This document shows, one piece after another, positions 13,449-25,705 of a stretch of 64,000 nucleotides of DNA. The DNA lies in NCBI RefSeq assembly GCF_018691265.1, contig NW_024881261.1, forward strand, positions 24,453,374 through 24,517,373, given 5' to 3'. Under the pieces are notes generated by a model that worked only from the letters and a program-made list of their open reading frames with translations, ran no database searches and was not told the origin of the DNA. Source of the DNA: Tyto alba. Its lineage: Eukaryota > Chordata > Aves > Strigiformes > Tytonidae. A program made the position numbers and the translations under genes. Positions within the stretch are counted from its first letter, which is position 1. Every line of letters begins with the position of its first letter.

Positions 13449-15274
13449 TGTAGTGTGTATGGAGGAGAGCCTTCAGAAAATCTTCTATTGGCAGATCTTT
13501 TATTGTTTCTGTTTTTGTTCAGATTTTAATGAAATACACAGCAAAGTTGTTGAAATTGTGGCAATATTTGAAAGCTCCAGAAAATGGACATGCAGTCAGT
13601 ACTAGTTTTGCCACAAGGTGGTGCTTTGTGTAGTAACCAGCTTTCTGGCAATTGAAGACTACAGTAAAAGATGTAAAATGTCTAAAGCTTTTAACCACTT
13701 TAACATACTTGGCAGTGTACTGCTGTCTTTTTGTTTAAATACTTCTAAGCTTGACATGAGGAGGCTTACTACTTTCACAGACACTATTTAAAATCAATGA
13801 AACTAAGAAATGTATATTTTGTACATCGTGTGCGTGCACAGCCTGATCTTGAGGTAAGATGCACCTGAGTACAGCAAGCAAATTGTGTGGATTTTTTTTT
13901 CTGTAATGCAGACCACAAATGTACTTGGTATTCAGATTACTATGTTAACAGATTATGTTATAATAGGTAAAGATGAAACCCCCAGAATATTAGTTTAATT
14001 ATCTCTTCTCTAAACTCAGTTTTGTTTTGTGGTTTGTTTCATTTTTTAGGTTTTGTTTTGTTACTGGTGTCATGTCATTGAGGTGATGTGCTTTAAAATA
14101 ATTTATACATGTTTCTAGTATGATTACCTAAAAGCTGGCCAATGCAAAATAAAGTTAAAATATTAATTATTTAGTTTATACTAATTTTTTGGATGCACCT
14201 AAGAGTAGGTGGAGAACTTAAGCTTTCAATATTTTTGCATTTTAATGGAGAAATCTACTGTAATAGAAAATATGCTGTAACTGAATTTTAAAATGTGGGC
14301 ATCTTTTTGATTATTTGTTTTTCTCTTTAGTATCTTCAGGCTTTTGTGAGCTCTTATAATTTTGAAAGTAGAACTTACTGCTTGGTGGCACCTATGTGTG
14401 TGTGCTCTGTTTAAATGCATAAAGTATGTAATTTATTGTTTCCTCATAATTCCATAAGAGAGATACTCAGAATATAATGCCACCTTTTTTCCTAAATAAT
14501 CAGCTAGTAAGCACTGTTTTGGTGTAGTCCTATTGTTTTTGGATGTTTGTATGCTTTTCAGTGAATAACATGGTATATATTTTTTCTGTTCTGAGAGTTC
14601 AATTTCTTCATTTAAAATCTTTTTCAGTAAGACTGTTTAGAACTGAATTGCCAGAGAAATTCAACTGATGTCCTGCTTAGACTATTGTAGAAAAGGCATG
14701 ATCACACCAGATACTCTGTTTCCAAAGCTGCTAATGTAACATCATGCTCTTTACTAATTCAGCTTTAAAGGTATCCTCATTTACAGATGTAAGCATGCCA
14801 AATAAAAAAATACTATAAACTGTATAGTTTATCAGCAACTGAAAGAATATATAAGTCTCTATTGTCCATTCAGTCTTTTCTGGCTTAAGCTTAACCCCAA
14901 GAGTACCAATTAGTGCTCACTGTAGTGGATTCTGCTATTTTAAAGGAGATGATCATCTATCAGAGCAGATTAAATGGCTTGTGTGAAAATAATTTAGTAG
15001 CTGTCCATTAATTGCCTTCCCTTTTATAGAACTTTTAGAAGGAGACCTCAAGAGAACATTTAGTTTCATTCCTCTAATCCAGCTAGAGATGCATCTTTGT
15101 TATTCTTGGCAGATAGTTATCTAGCCGCCTCTAAAGGCCTTTAGAAATAGTAAGATGTCACGTGGAGACAGTGCAGTCTAACTGCATAATATGTATTGTT
15201 GTGCCATTTCATTCCCACTGAAAAGTTCCTCTGCCCCACACTAAATCTAGGTTTTAATCTGTTCTAAATACAGT

Positions 15275-16259
15275 TGTCTTGATTTGAGCCCAGAGGGCAA
15301 CTGAGCACCATGCAGCCATCCACTCACCCCTTTCACCCCCAGAGCTGGGAAGGAGAAAATGAAGCAAAAGACTTGGGAATGGAGATAAGGACAGGGAAGG
15401 GTGGCTCACCCATTACAATCACAGGTAAAAGATAGACTTGTTAGGGGAAAAAAGAACATCACTTCAATTCAGCCACTACCAAAACCAACACTTAACAGAC
15501 AGAGTGGGACAGTGAGAAGCTCTACCACATCCAAAAAACACCTCCCTCACCCCTCCCTTCTTCCCAGGCTCAGCTCTGCTCCCAATCTCCTTACCTCCTT
15601 CCCCAGCGGGGCAGGGGATGGGGGTTATAATCAGTTCGCTGCTCCTTCCTTCTCAGGATGGGGGCGAGGAAGAGGCAGGAACGCTGCATGTTCTTCCCCT
15701 GTTCCATGTGGCTTCCCTCTCAGGGGAGACAGTCCGACATGAGTCTTTCCGATGAGTTCCTGTGCTACCCTGGCGTGTGTCACCCCTGCGTGTTGCAATC
15801 TCCCCAGTGACAAATTACAGCAGTGGGGGCTTCTCCCCTCAGAGTCCTGGCCTCCTTCAGGCACAGCTGCCTGGTCTGGTGTGGGGTCTGCCACAGGCTG
15901 CAGGCAGATCTCTGCTCCGCTGTGGACTTCCATGGGAAGTACGGGGGTGGCCTTGCTGTCTCACCAAGGGATACAGGGGGACTCTGTTCCAACACATCTC
16001 CCCCCGCTTACTCCTCCTTCTTTCCACTGACCTCAGTGTTTGTGTAGATGTCCTTCTTGTAACTCTTCCTCACCAGTCCCAGCCCCCTCCCAGGTTCCTC
16101 TTCTTAAATATGTTATTGCAGAGGCACAACCACCATCACATATTGGCTTGGCCCTGGCCAGAGGCAGGTCCAACTTGGAGCAGGGGGAGCTTTTGAGAAG
16201 CTTCTCACAGGGGGGTCACTGCTGTAGCCCCCTCCCCTGCTACCAAAAATCCCACCACA
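15275..16259 (-). mobile_element. Solo LTR of an avian ERVL-like endogenous retrovirus (copy 1)
   Basis: A GC-richer block of 985 bases, clearly unlike the AT-rich intron around it and alignable by eye along most of its length to the second LTR at 49756-50751. It starts TGTCTTGATTTGAGCC and ends CCACCACA on the + strand. The 5 bases on both sides are identical (ACAGT at 15270-15274 and 16260-16264), which fits the 5-base duplications of ERVL-type elements. The minus orientation is inferred from the TATA-like ATATTTAA (read on the - strand, about 16104-16113), shared with copy 2. The poly(A) signal seen in copy 2 has decayed here. Compared with copy 2 this LTR lacks about 20 bases at its high-coordinate end. 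No gag, pol or env remnant lies beside it. Open frames inside it are not genes. Confidence 0.85.
16104..16113 (-). promoter_or_regulatory. TATA-like motif of LTR copy 1
   Basis: On the - strand this reads CATATTTAAG, placed like the matching motif in the second LTR (50591-50600). It probably marked the U3 promoter of the old retrovirus. Activity today is unknown; any transcript would run antisense to ADK. Confidence 0.5.
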
Positions 16260-19200
16260 ACAGTTCAGCTCTACTAGCTGTCCTATTCTCCACTGATAGA
16301 GAGAGCAGGTTATTTGCTTCGTATTGGTTTTATTTTTATATTCTCAAGTCTGCCCTTTTTTCCTCATCTGTAGACTGGAGAATTCAGGATACATCTCTTC
16401 CTGCAACTCGCATCATCTCAACATCCAAATTTCACTGCTTGCCTCTGGCTTCCCTCCAGTTGTTTTAGGTACTTCATGAAGTGTGTTGCCAAAAATGGGA
16501 TGCAATCTTCCAGCTGTGGCCTTGCCATATGTAGTATGGAATTCCTAAGGCATCAAATGAGAACACATTAAATTCAAAGTTCACAAAGTACAGTATTCTG
16601 AGAAGTACTATTGGAATCATGACTGTTTATCTCTAAATTTTAATTTTCCTGTCACTTTAGAGATGCTGATTGGTATGCCTTAACTGAAAATCAGTTTGTT
16701 ACTAACATTCAGATTAATTAAGAAGCAAGACCAATAAAAGCTTAAAATTTACAGTGTCTATTACTTCCTATGTTTAAGATTTAGTTCTTAGGTTCAAGAG
16801 TAACTGTGCTACTAATTAACCCTTATTCAAATATGATTGACTTCTTCCCCACATGAATGAATTTAGGAAAAGAAAGTAGATCAATTCAGATAATTGGCTC
16901 TCAGAAGCCTTCTGGATACACTACATACAATGACAACAAAACAATGTTGCACGTCAAATTCAGGGAAGTGTTTCTTTGTGACTCAAATTTCTAATGTGGC
17001 TTCAGAGAATTGAAAATTGCTGTTTTGGAATGGCTGCTATTTTGTGTTGTTGGGAGTGGATCATTTGCCTCCTGGTAAGCAGGAGACCGTGAGTTGAAAG
17101 CAGTTAGTCATCATTTTCAAATTGGAGTGATCAAAGTTGTATATTATTTACAAAGAACAGTTCTTTGTACTTCTGATGTAGGTTTTATGGATGAGCCTTC
17201 CTGTTACAAGAAATCATGGTACAAAATATGGCAGTTCTGTTTCATTACAGAAGTTTCCCTTTACATCACATGCTGTAAGAGCATGAAGTGGCAGAGAGCT
17301 TGCAGGATGAAACACAGAACTAGTGCCCATAAGTCAACTGAGCAGTGGAGAAAGAACAATGAAGAGTGCGTGGGGTAGATTACAGAATGCATAGGAATGG
17401 GATGTGAAAAAAGGCAATGCTTCTAAACTGGGGAGCCGGAACAGTGCAGGATTGGCAGGACAAGGCCATATGCAAAGAGAATGTACATATGTATTTGCTA
17501 GTGTAAAGTTCTGTGCACCTATGCACCCCTACAGGCATAAACGTATAGCAGGCAGAGAAGCCTGTAATGTGAGGAAAATACTGAGACTTAGGCCATTTGA
17601 GTAGTGTGATGGAAAAGATCACTTAAAATTGACTATCTGCTTTAATCAGAACATTTAGAAGCCCCTGCTTAGCAGTGTGAGTATATGTCTAGGGTAGAGA
17701 TATGGTTTTACATTTGCAGGGAGATAAGTTTATGTTTTAGTGTAAAGCTGATTTGCTTTCTTACTGATCATGAATAACATTGCAGATTTGCTAGGAAATA
17801 TCTCATCTTCTGATCTACATATTTATGTAGCTAAGTATTCATTGTATATGAGTGTCCCAGGCATTTAAATTGATTTGTTCTTGCAGCTTTCTGTTAGGTA
17901 AGATTGTTATTTTATGTATTTGTGGCCAAAGCAAACAGGGACTGTAACTGGCTCTAAATTGCATGAGAAACTTGCAAAATCAGAAGCTGTGTGCTTTAAC
18001 CACCGTGCCACCTGCTTATTCTGAAGGGGGTTTCCTGCCCCAATATCAGACTGACTGGGTGACCAGATGACCTTGCTTTACACAAAGTGGAAACAACAAC
18101 TGACACACACTGCAGCTTCTGTCCCCAAACCAGTAATCACAGATGGAGCGCAGCTGCTGCGAGAAATTCAGTGGTACCTTCTGGTCACATGAGTCAGCTG
18201 GTACAGTTGCAGTTGCAGATGCCAATGTCTCTGAGCAGCTGAAAACAATATACATTATTCAGGCTGGTGCAGGAACATGTGGGAGGTGATGGAGATAAAC
18301 TCCCTGTGCCAGTTAAACATCTTAAGCACCCTGCCCCCAGTACATGTGTTCTGTCCTGGCCTTGTCTCTTTAACTGGTGTAGCTGGCTCTGGTTCTGAGT
18401 GAAGGAACAATAGAGCTGCAGACAGTGAGACTATAAGTATATTAACTTATGTCAGTTATTAACTTCCAATATCTGCATAAACAAAACTGAATACACATAC
18501 ATTCTCTTATCCTGCTTGCCCTAGATTGCACAGATTTCTGAATTCCTAAAGAAAAGTTTTGGGTTCTAATCCCAGCAGCAGCTATGGGAATATTTTGGAA
18601 CAGCAGCTTTCTTAAAACCTCTCAGTGTGTGAACATCCCACTTTAGAACAAAGAGAAAATTGTGCCATCATAGTTGTCCAAATACGTGTATTAGTGGTTG
18701 ATGTAATTTATGGGAGTTTTTCCCAGGTTGGAAGGATGTGCCTGTGTCAAGGGTTGGATGCTGAACTACTCAACTGTGTGACTCTCTGTTTATTTATTGT
18801 CTCTACTCTGAGAAGAACACCCTGCAAATGTCTTTAAAACCAATTCTTTCTTTATTTCTGCCTTATTGAAGATGGCAATTGCTGTATAACAGCCTTTTTT
18901 CCTTTTATTTTCTTTTGTGATTTTTTTTGCACCTGCCACAGATGCTTACCATAAGTAGAGGTCACCATTCTGGTATCCAAAGATATAAAATACTCTTTTT
19001 GTCTGAGGAAATAAGACATCAACTAAATGAATAGAAGGGAGAAACTTAACTGAATATGAATAAAAAAGAGGGAGGAATGAGCAGGCCTGAAATACACAGA
19101 GAACAGTTGTTTGTTTTGGGGGGAAGGTGTGTGTGGGTTTTTTTTTGTTTTGTTCTGTGGGGTTATTTTTAAAGTATATACTGAGAAGACACGGAATTGT

Positions 19201-22200
19201 GTTCTACCTAAAAAGCAATAAGGAGTTGCATAGTTCAGGAAAAAAAAAAAAGTTAACCTTCAGTGAATATATTAGTAGGATTTCAGCATTGGAATAAAAT
19301 TGCATTACAGATCTTGTAAATATTACAAGTTGCAGAACCCTTATATTTGATACTTGAAGTTCAGTACTGTTTTTGCACAATTACTGGTATGTGTAGCTGC
19401 TATTTTCAGACTCTTTGCTAGTACTGCATTTCCCACCAAGATCCCTATATTTTTGGGATGGTGGCTGCTCAAAAAACTGTGATTAGAAGTAGAAATACCC
19501 TTCTTAGCTGGTTTACAGTTGCTTCAGCAGGATCGCTGTAACTGATGTGATTAACTTCATAAAGGGAAGATATTGCCACTGGATGGTGCTATTGTTATGT
19601 TATTTAACTTACAGTCTGTGATAATGTGGACCACATGAGATCTCCACCCCTGTTCTCCCCAAAGATTTTGTAAAGATCTGCTGAAAGAAAATCCTATGTA
19701 TGCAAGTCATAGTACCAATAGGAAAATAGTCATCCATAACCTGTACCTTCACAAAAGTTGGGCAAAGGTAATTCTATCTGGTGTGATTTGTATTTGAGCT
19801 TTGCAGATGAATGTTTAATACAACTTTGGATGAGAGCCTGCTGCTTGCTAATACAGTTGTTTTTATGGAAGGTGATGTTCTTGAGGAATGGGATATATTT
19901 GAGCCAATCAGCTCTGTGAAATCTGCATATTCATAATACATCTGATTATCCAGAAAGAGATGCCGAGTTACTGAAATTGTCACTTTGAATGGTTTCCTAA
20001 CAAGGGGACTGTCTTTTAAAACGGCAGGGGTTACATAGTTAGCTACCTATTACGTTACAAAAAAAGAGTTTTGACTGTTTTATGCAAATATACTGCATTA
20101 CCTTGTAGAAATGAGAAGGTAAATCAGCTTTTGAAAGCCCTTCATGTTTTTTGAGGGGGGAGAAAACAAATTCTTATAAATTTGCATTTCAAGAAGTAAA
20201 TAGCTACTTTGAAAATGTGTGCCTTCTTCTAAATCTTCTAAAGATTGCAATCTGATAAGGTAGAGATTTGAGAATTAAAATGGCTTTAGAATTTTCTGAA
20301 ATTCATCGTTGAATGTGCTATGAACTGGAAACACACTCCAGTTTGCCTATAAGCCAGTTTAAAAACAATTTATTTTTTGTGCTTGCTTTCTCTCCCCTTT
20401 CCATTTTAATTACATATATTTCAATCTGTCCAGAGGAATTGGAGTAAATTTTTTTTAAGAGGCCTGGGAGAGGAAGTAAAAAAAAATATCAGTAGAACCT
20501 AAGAAAATTATTGCTGCTGTTAGTCCTGACTTCAGAAGAAATTACAAGATTTGGCTACACAACTTTTGTGTATTTTTATCCTATCTCTTTTACTAATTGA
20601 GCTATCCTGTATCTGTCTTCTAATATTTCTTAAGCTCAGTGGACAATATCATAACCATATTTGACAGGACAGCAAAAATGTGTAAGATAATAAGTTACTT
20701 CATATTTCAGGCAAGTTAGTGGCTTGAGAAAGAAGAGAGTCCCATGGAAGGAAAGGTGGGTAGGACTCAGACGTTATTGACTTCCAGCAGTATATTGCCG
20801 AGTTGGCTGGAACAACCACAATGCAGGCAGCTCCTAATCAGCAGGTCGTCCCTTGTCACCAGCCAAACAGCTGATTGGAGGAGGTGGGAGAAGATGAGGG
20901 TGAGAGGCTACTGTGGTGGGACTTCAGGAACATGACAGAGAAGTTAGGCCACTGGCGTAGGAACTATACAATATGCTTTCTTAAGAAACCAGACTTCATT
21001 ATTTCTCTGATCAAGAAGCAGTTTTACATTCAGCAGGTGTATCTTTCAAGAGGCTACTTGTTGGATATGCTCATTACTTAACTGCAATCAGAAGCTGTTT
21101 AGTTGCTCCATCTGCACCTTGAAGACCTTAGTTTGTTTAAACTACATATACTACATCTGCCTTGGAATTCTAGCTTTCACTTTATTACTTGTACTTTTCT
21201 AAGATAAAAGGATAGTAGTTATATTTGTGTGTGTGTGTGCAATTATTCATTTTTCTCCTTTCTGTCTCAACCCATTAATTCTTTTACTGTTTATTTTACT
21301 TGCTGTTTTAGCTCTTAGCTCTATCTAGCACAGACATTGCTGATGGTGACTGAAAGTTTTGAGATAGCAGTTAAGTACATACTCATACAAAGCAATGCTA
21401 TGTATCTTGAGTTCTCTGAGAGAAGGCAATTCTTAGAGCTCTGCTCAAAAACAGGGATTGGAATGAGGCAGGATGAAGTTAGACTGTGAGGAACTGGCCT
21501 GGAAGGCAGACAAACTATTTCTGAGAGAAGTCTTGGAAACTATACAGAGGCTTAGGGACATGGTGCAGTACTATTGGGTCTAACTGGACATGGTGAGGTG
21601 GAAACTGAAGAGCAGCATTTTTTCAGAAAGTTGGACAATGTACTTTGGAGCTTCATGTGAGTATTTGTACAGCAGTGACAAGTGTTATTGACCTTATACT
21701 TGGAGTGTCTGTTGGGCTGAAGGCTATGGGATGTATTTACTTGAACTAGGCTATCAATGTATAGATATTTTGTGGGTGGTAGAAGTTGAAAAGACGTCCA
21801 AAGTATTAGGCTAAGTATGTCAGAGGCGTAATCTAAAAGGATTATGAATTAATGGATCCATATCTTTTGCACTGAGGGTTGAGAAGGTGAAAAGATTTAA
21901 TTCTTGTTGAAAATGGCTTTTGTTATTACTCAGTTCTCTGCATGGCAGCTGGCAGAAACGTTTAAATATTTTTAATAGAATATGTAACTCTTGCAGCTTG
22001 ATACAAGCAAATGGATAACTAAAGATCCTGTTATTTTTTCTAATTTTCAACTCTCCACTTAAGTTTGTTAAAATCTTTTGGCATTCAAAAAGGCCTAAAA
22101 TGCTTAAAAGTAAGCATTGCATCTAAAGGCACAGCAGTGTAAGCTGGATGACTCCTTTTACTGTGATACCTTTTTTATTTCTTCATCTTTTGAATACCTG

Positions 22201-24570
22201 AAGATGATGAGTTTCAGAAATTAAAAATGGAAAAAACCCCTTTGCATTCTTCATGTCCATCTCCCTGGGATAAACTGATATCACCTACAAGATGAAATAC
22301 CTCCAAGAACTGTGTTCTTGTAATCAAAGGAGGAAAGTTTTCTGTGGAGTGTTTATTGGACAGTCTCATGTCTATGTGCATTATTAATGAAATTTGATTA
22401 ATGTATTTTATGATTTCACTGATCATACTTTGTTTTGTGTCTTTCTGTAGGGTCACTGTAAAATAATCCGTCATTTAACTAGGAGGAAAAAGCTGACATT
22501 ATGTGTCTGTAGATTTTTTTCAAATTCATGTTATATGATAGAACCAAAAATGAATGGTCTGTACAAAAACGTTTCAGTAATTGGAATAAAATTTATGAAT
22601 CACTGTAATTAGGTATGTGATTCCAGATACACCTTAGTTTTTCAGGTTTTTTCTTGATTATTGAGTCTGCATGTGAAAGTGAATATGTTCCATTAAGTGA
22701 CTGTTATTGTGCTTTCTGGCTTCTGTATGAAATAGCTAAGCAGAATTATCACTTGTTTGAGGGAGTATGAAATCCTAGATACATTCCCACATGGAATTCT
22801 CATGTTCAGTGTGTCATAGGTCTGTCTCACTTAAATTCTTATTACTAGAGATTCATTTTCTGACTGTAATGAGGTAACACATCACAAACTCATGTTTTAG
22901 TCAGTGTGATTGTGAATATAGATGGGGTGTTCAGTAACCAAGATGTACTAGTAGCATATGTCTTTTTTAAAATTTATAATGTACAGTAGTTGTGATAGAT
23001 TTCATAAAGCAGATATTGTTTCAGAGCATCCAGCTTAATTTGATAAAGAGAATTATTTAAAGATACCATCTGTTCAGGCCTCATGCTTTCAGGTCCTGTA
23101 TCTTTAGTGTAGATTGATGAGTCTTCTCTGATTATTAGAAGTTCCTTCTTCAACTTTTAATTTATTTTAACCTTGCTTTCCTGACTATCTTTTTTCTTGT
23201 TCCATTCTCTTATGTAAAAGCAGTTAGAACTTGGGGTTAGGCATTAGTGCCTCGTGTTTACTCTTTGCTCTCCCTTGTGTCTTGGGATACTATTCAAACT
23301 CTCTATCTTGTAAGATTGAGAATCCTAAATAGGTGCATTTTTTAGGAGAGGGAAAACTGGCCTTTTATACTGCTCATCTGATGTATCATATATATATATA
23401 TATGGATTCTTCTTCATCTATTCTCCATATCACAGTTGAGTTAAATCTGTAAGCTGTCTTTCATTTGTTACCCTGTTGCTCCACTTTTTCTGAAAGAAGG
23501 GGTGCTGGAGTTGTCCCATTTCGCTCATGCTATGACTGGCTCCTGGCTGTGTGAGCTCTGCCTTTTATTGTGGGGAAACACATGCACAAGTAGAAAAGAA
23601 AACCTTGGACTTCTGCCAGAAGTAGCTTGCCTCATATGCTGTCTTCTTCTTCTGATGTAAAAATTTCAGCATTAGAGATGTCCCAGACTTGACAACAGCC
23701 TACAAGTATCTTGATAGGAAGAAAACGCAGCATTGGAGAGCTTTTTAGTATAAAAGAGAAGCAAATCAAGATCAAACCAATCTAGGAGTTGACAACATAC
23801 AAACTGATCTAAAATGAAACATACTGAAGTTGGTAAGATGGTTGGATGAAGGAATGAAAACCCTTCAAGCAGTATCTTGATGATTATTAAACAAACTATT
23901 TTTCCTTGTTAAGTCCTTAATAAACTGGGGTGAGGTAAAGCATATGCAGATGTTAAATTTTGCATTATACTCCCAAAGCCGCAATGAGGGGGAGCACAGT
24001 GTGTAAATTTCTCATATTACATCATGACTTGTCTCTGAATACTCGGTGTTATTTAAAACAACTTTGCTGAATCGGATGAACTTTGATCCTAATGAAGAAC
24101 ATTTAATCATGTTAGGTGCAGACTTCAAACTGGTGTTTATCTTGAAGAAATGTTTGCAGGTATTACATGTATATCTAAACAATCTAAAATTACTGGATTT
24201 AGTGTACTATATGTTGAGATGTGAATTTCTGTTAGCCCAAGGAGTATATTTACTGCTTTCCAAATTTTGCTCAATGTTTTCAGTTTCTCTCAGCAGAAAG
24301 AAATATTAATTTTATGGACTATCTTTTCTTCCTGCTCTTTCATCATGTGAATGTAAGTTTGGAATGAGGCTGTATAGGCTTGGCCTTAAAGGATGCAGAG
24401 TGCTGTTAGCCTAACCCTTTCTGTTGCTGGTAGAGTGGCAAGTCGTTTACTCTAAGTAATGTACCTTGTGGGCAGTAACTGCTATAGCCTTATCTCCTCT
24501 GTGTACTCTGCAGTGGAAAGGCAAAATTATCTCTATGTTTTTGGGGGAAGAAAGTAATGCTACCTATAAT

Positions 24571-24602
24571 AGTTGGTTTACTATTAAGTTGGTTTACTAT
24601 GG
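24571..24602. repeat. tandem duplication of a 16-base unit
   Basis: AGTTGGTTTACTATTA (24571-24586) is followed directly by AGTTGGTTTACTATGG (24587-24602). Fourteen of 16 positions match. This looks like a small replication-slippage duplication. Confidence 0.9.
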
Positions 24603-24639
24603 CTCTGGTAATCAGCTCTGTTCATGCAAATGTCACACC

Positions 24640-24662
24640 TTTTTTTTTTTTTTTTTTTTTTT
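24640..24662. repeat. poly(T) tract, 23 bases
   Basis: Uninterrupted T run on the + strand, followed by ATTAATAG. No retroelement body was recognised beside it. Confidence 0.95.
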
Positions 24663-25554
24663 ATTAATAGACTGTAGATTATCTAAGCCAGTCAGTGTTA
24701 ATACAGAAATGAAGGGTGCTTAATTAAACTGACTCACTGGATTTACATACAGCAATAGTAGTTGGGAAGATGGAAGCTATATATAATCCTAAAAACACAG
24801 AAGGGAATTAACCTTTGAGGAAAAGACTCTTAGCTAATCTGACTGCTCTTTAGGTAGATTGAACTACTGTGTTCAATACATGCATTTATGTTAGTGTCTA
24901 GTTTGGATTTCCTCTACTTTTTGAATTGAATCTCCCAACTCTCCCCACTTGCTGCACTTGTCTTCGTGCCGTAGAGTGATCTCTGAGCACATGAACTGAA
25001 TTCCCTTTGGGAAAAACAAAAAAGCATGCTCCCAGAGCATACCCTTCTTGACCCAACTGCTCTGAACTCAGGCTATGGGAGTAGGTAAGAAATAGTCTGA
25101 CAGATGCCCTAAAATACTTGTACAGCGCATACATACTCCTAAACCCAGCTAATTGTCCAGCTCTACCACTGGCTCCATATATATGAGCTTGCAATTATTT
25201 TTAGACCTAGGACTTCTTGCGGCAATGCATTACCCATCAAGCTATCTACATAGTTATGATGGCATTGTTTAACCTTTCAAATATGAGACTGCTGCTGCTA
25301 AGCTCATAGTGGTTAATGTATATAGGAAGCTTTTATCTTATTTGAAGAATAAACAAGTGAAGACATGGCGAAGACTTCATCATTCTGTTCTTGGAAAAGA
25401 ATAACCACCAATGTGGAATTTAAAGATAAGAAAAAATCAGGGCTGGACTGGAATGCATGTACTGGCTGCTAATAATGCTTGTTTGTTTTTTTAGGGATGT
25501 TTCCATATAGTTAAGATTTTACAAAAAGTCTGCACTTCATAAAGTGGAGTCTGG

Positions 25555-25599
25555 GGTAGTAATAGCTGGTTGCTATTACTACCATGGTAGTGGTAATGC
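25555..25599. repeat. three-armed inverted repeat
   Basis: GGTAGTAATAGC (25555-25566) and GCTATTACTACC (25572-25583) are perfect reverse complements around a TGGTT loop. The second arm overlaps a perfect 14-base palindrome (ACTACCATGGTAGT, 25578-25591) that pairs it with a third, slightly imperfect arm ending GGTAATGC at 25599. Two hairpins that exclude each other are therefore possible. Origin unknown; a decayed small transposon end or chance are options. Confidence 0.85.
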
Positions 25600-25671
25600 T
25601 AGTACACCCGGATTTGTGTCAAAGTGTGCTGTGCTTTTAGCAATATTAAAATATATTCTATTCCTGTCAGG

Positions 25672-25705
25672 CACATCATATTCATAAACTAAAGTTTATG
25701 ATGTG
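25672..25705. repeat. bulged inverted repeat
   Basis: TCATAAACT (25682-25690) pairs perfectly with AGTTTATGA around AA. Outside this, CACATCAT on the left pairs with the right flank ATGATGTG after a bulge of about six bases on the left. It lies only about 75 bases after the three-armed repeat. Confidence 0.7.

Larger units (their letters stand above)
5114..15274 (+). other. ADK: ADK large intron, segment before the first LTR
   Basis: About 10 kb of AT-rich intron sequence after the donor GTAAGC. I see no coding exon, RNA gene or well-preserved mobile element. A 21-base poly(T) lies at 11350-11370, and a perfect 12-base inverted repeat with a 3-base loop at 13422-13448. The short open frames (for example near 9.4, 10.0 and 11.9 kb) have no recognisable motifs and no conserved splice-flanked structure, so I treat them as chance. 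Confidence 0.8.

Noticed and set aside
15401..16468. Several overlapping open frames of 70-144 codons on both strands
   Set aside because: They lie within or run just past the GC-rich solo LTR, overlap each other on both strands and have no protein motif; GC-rich sequence with few stops explains them.
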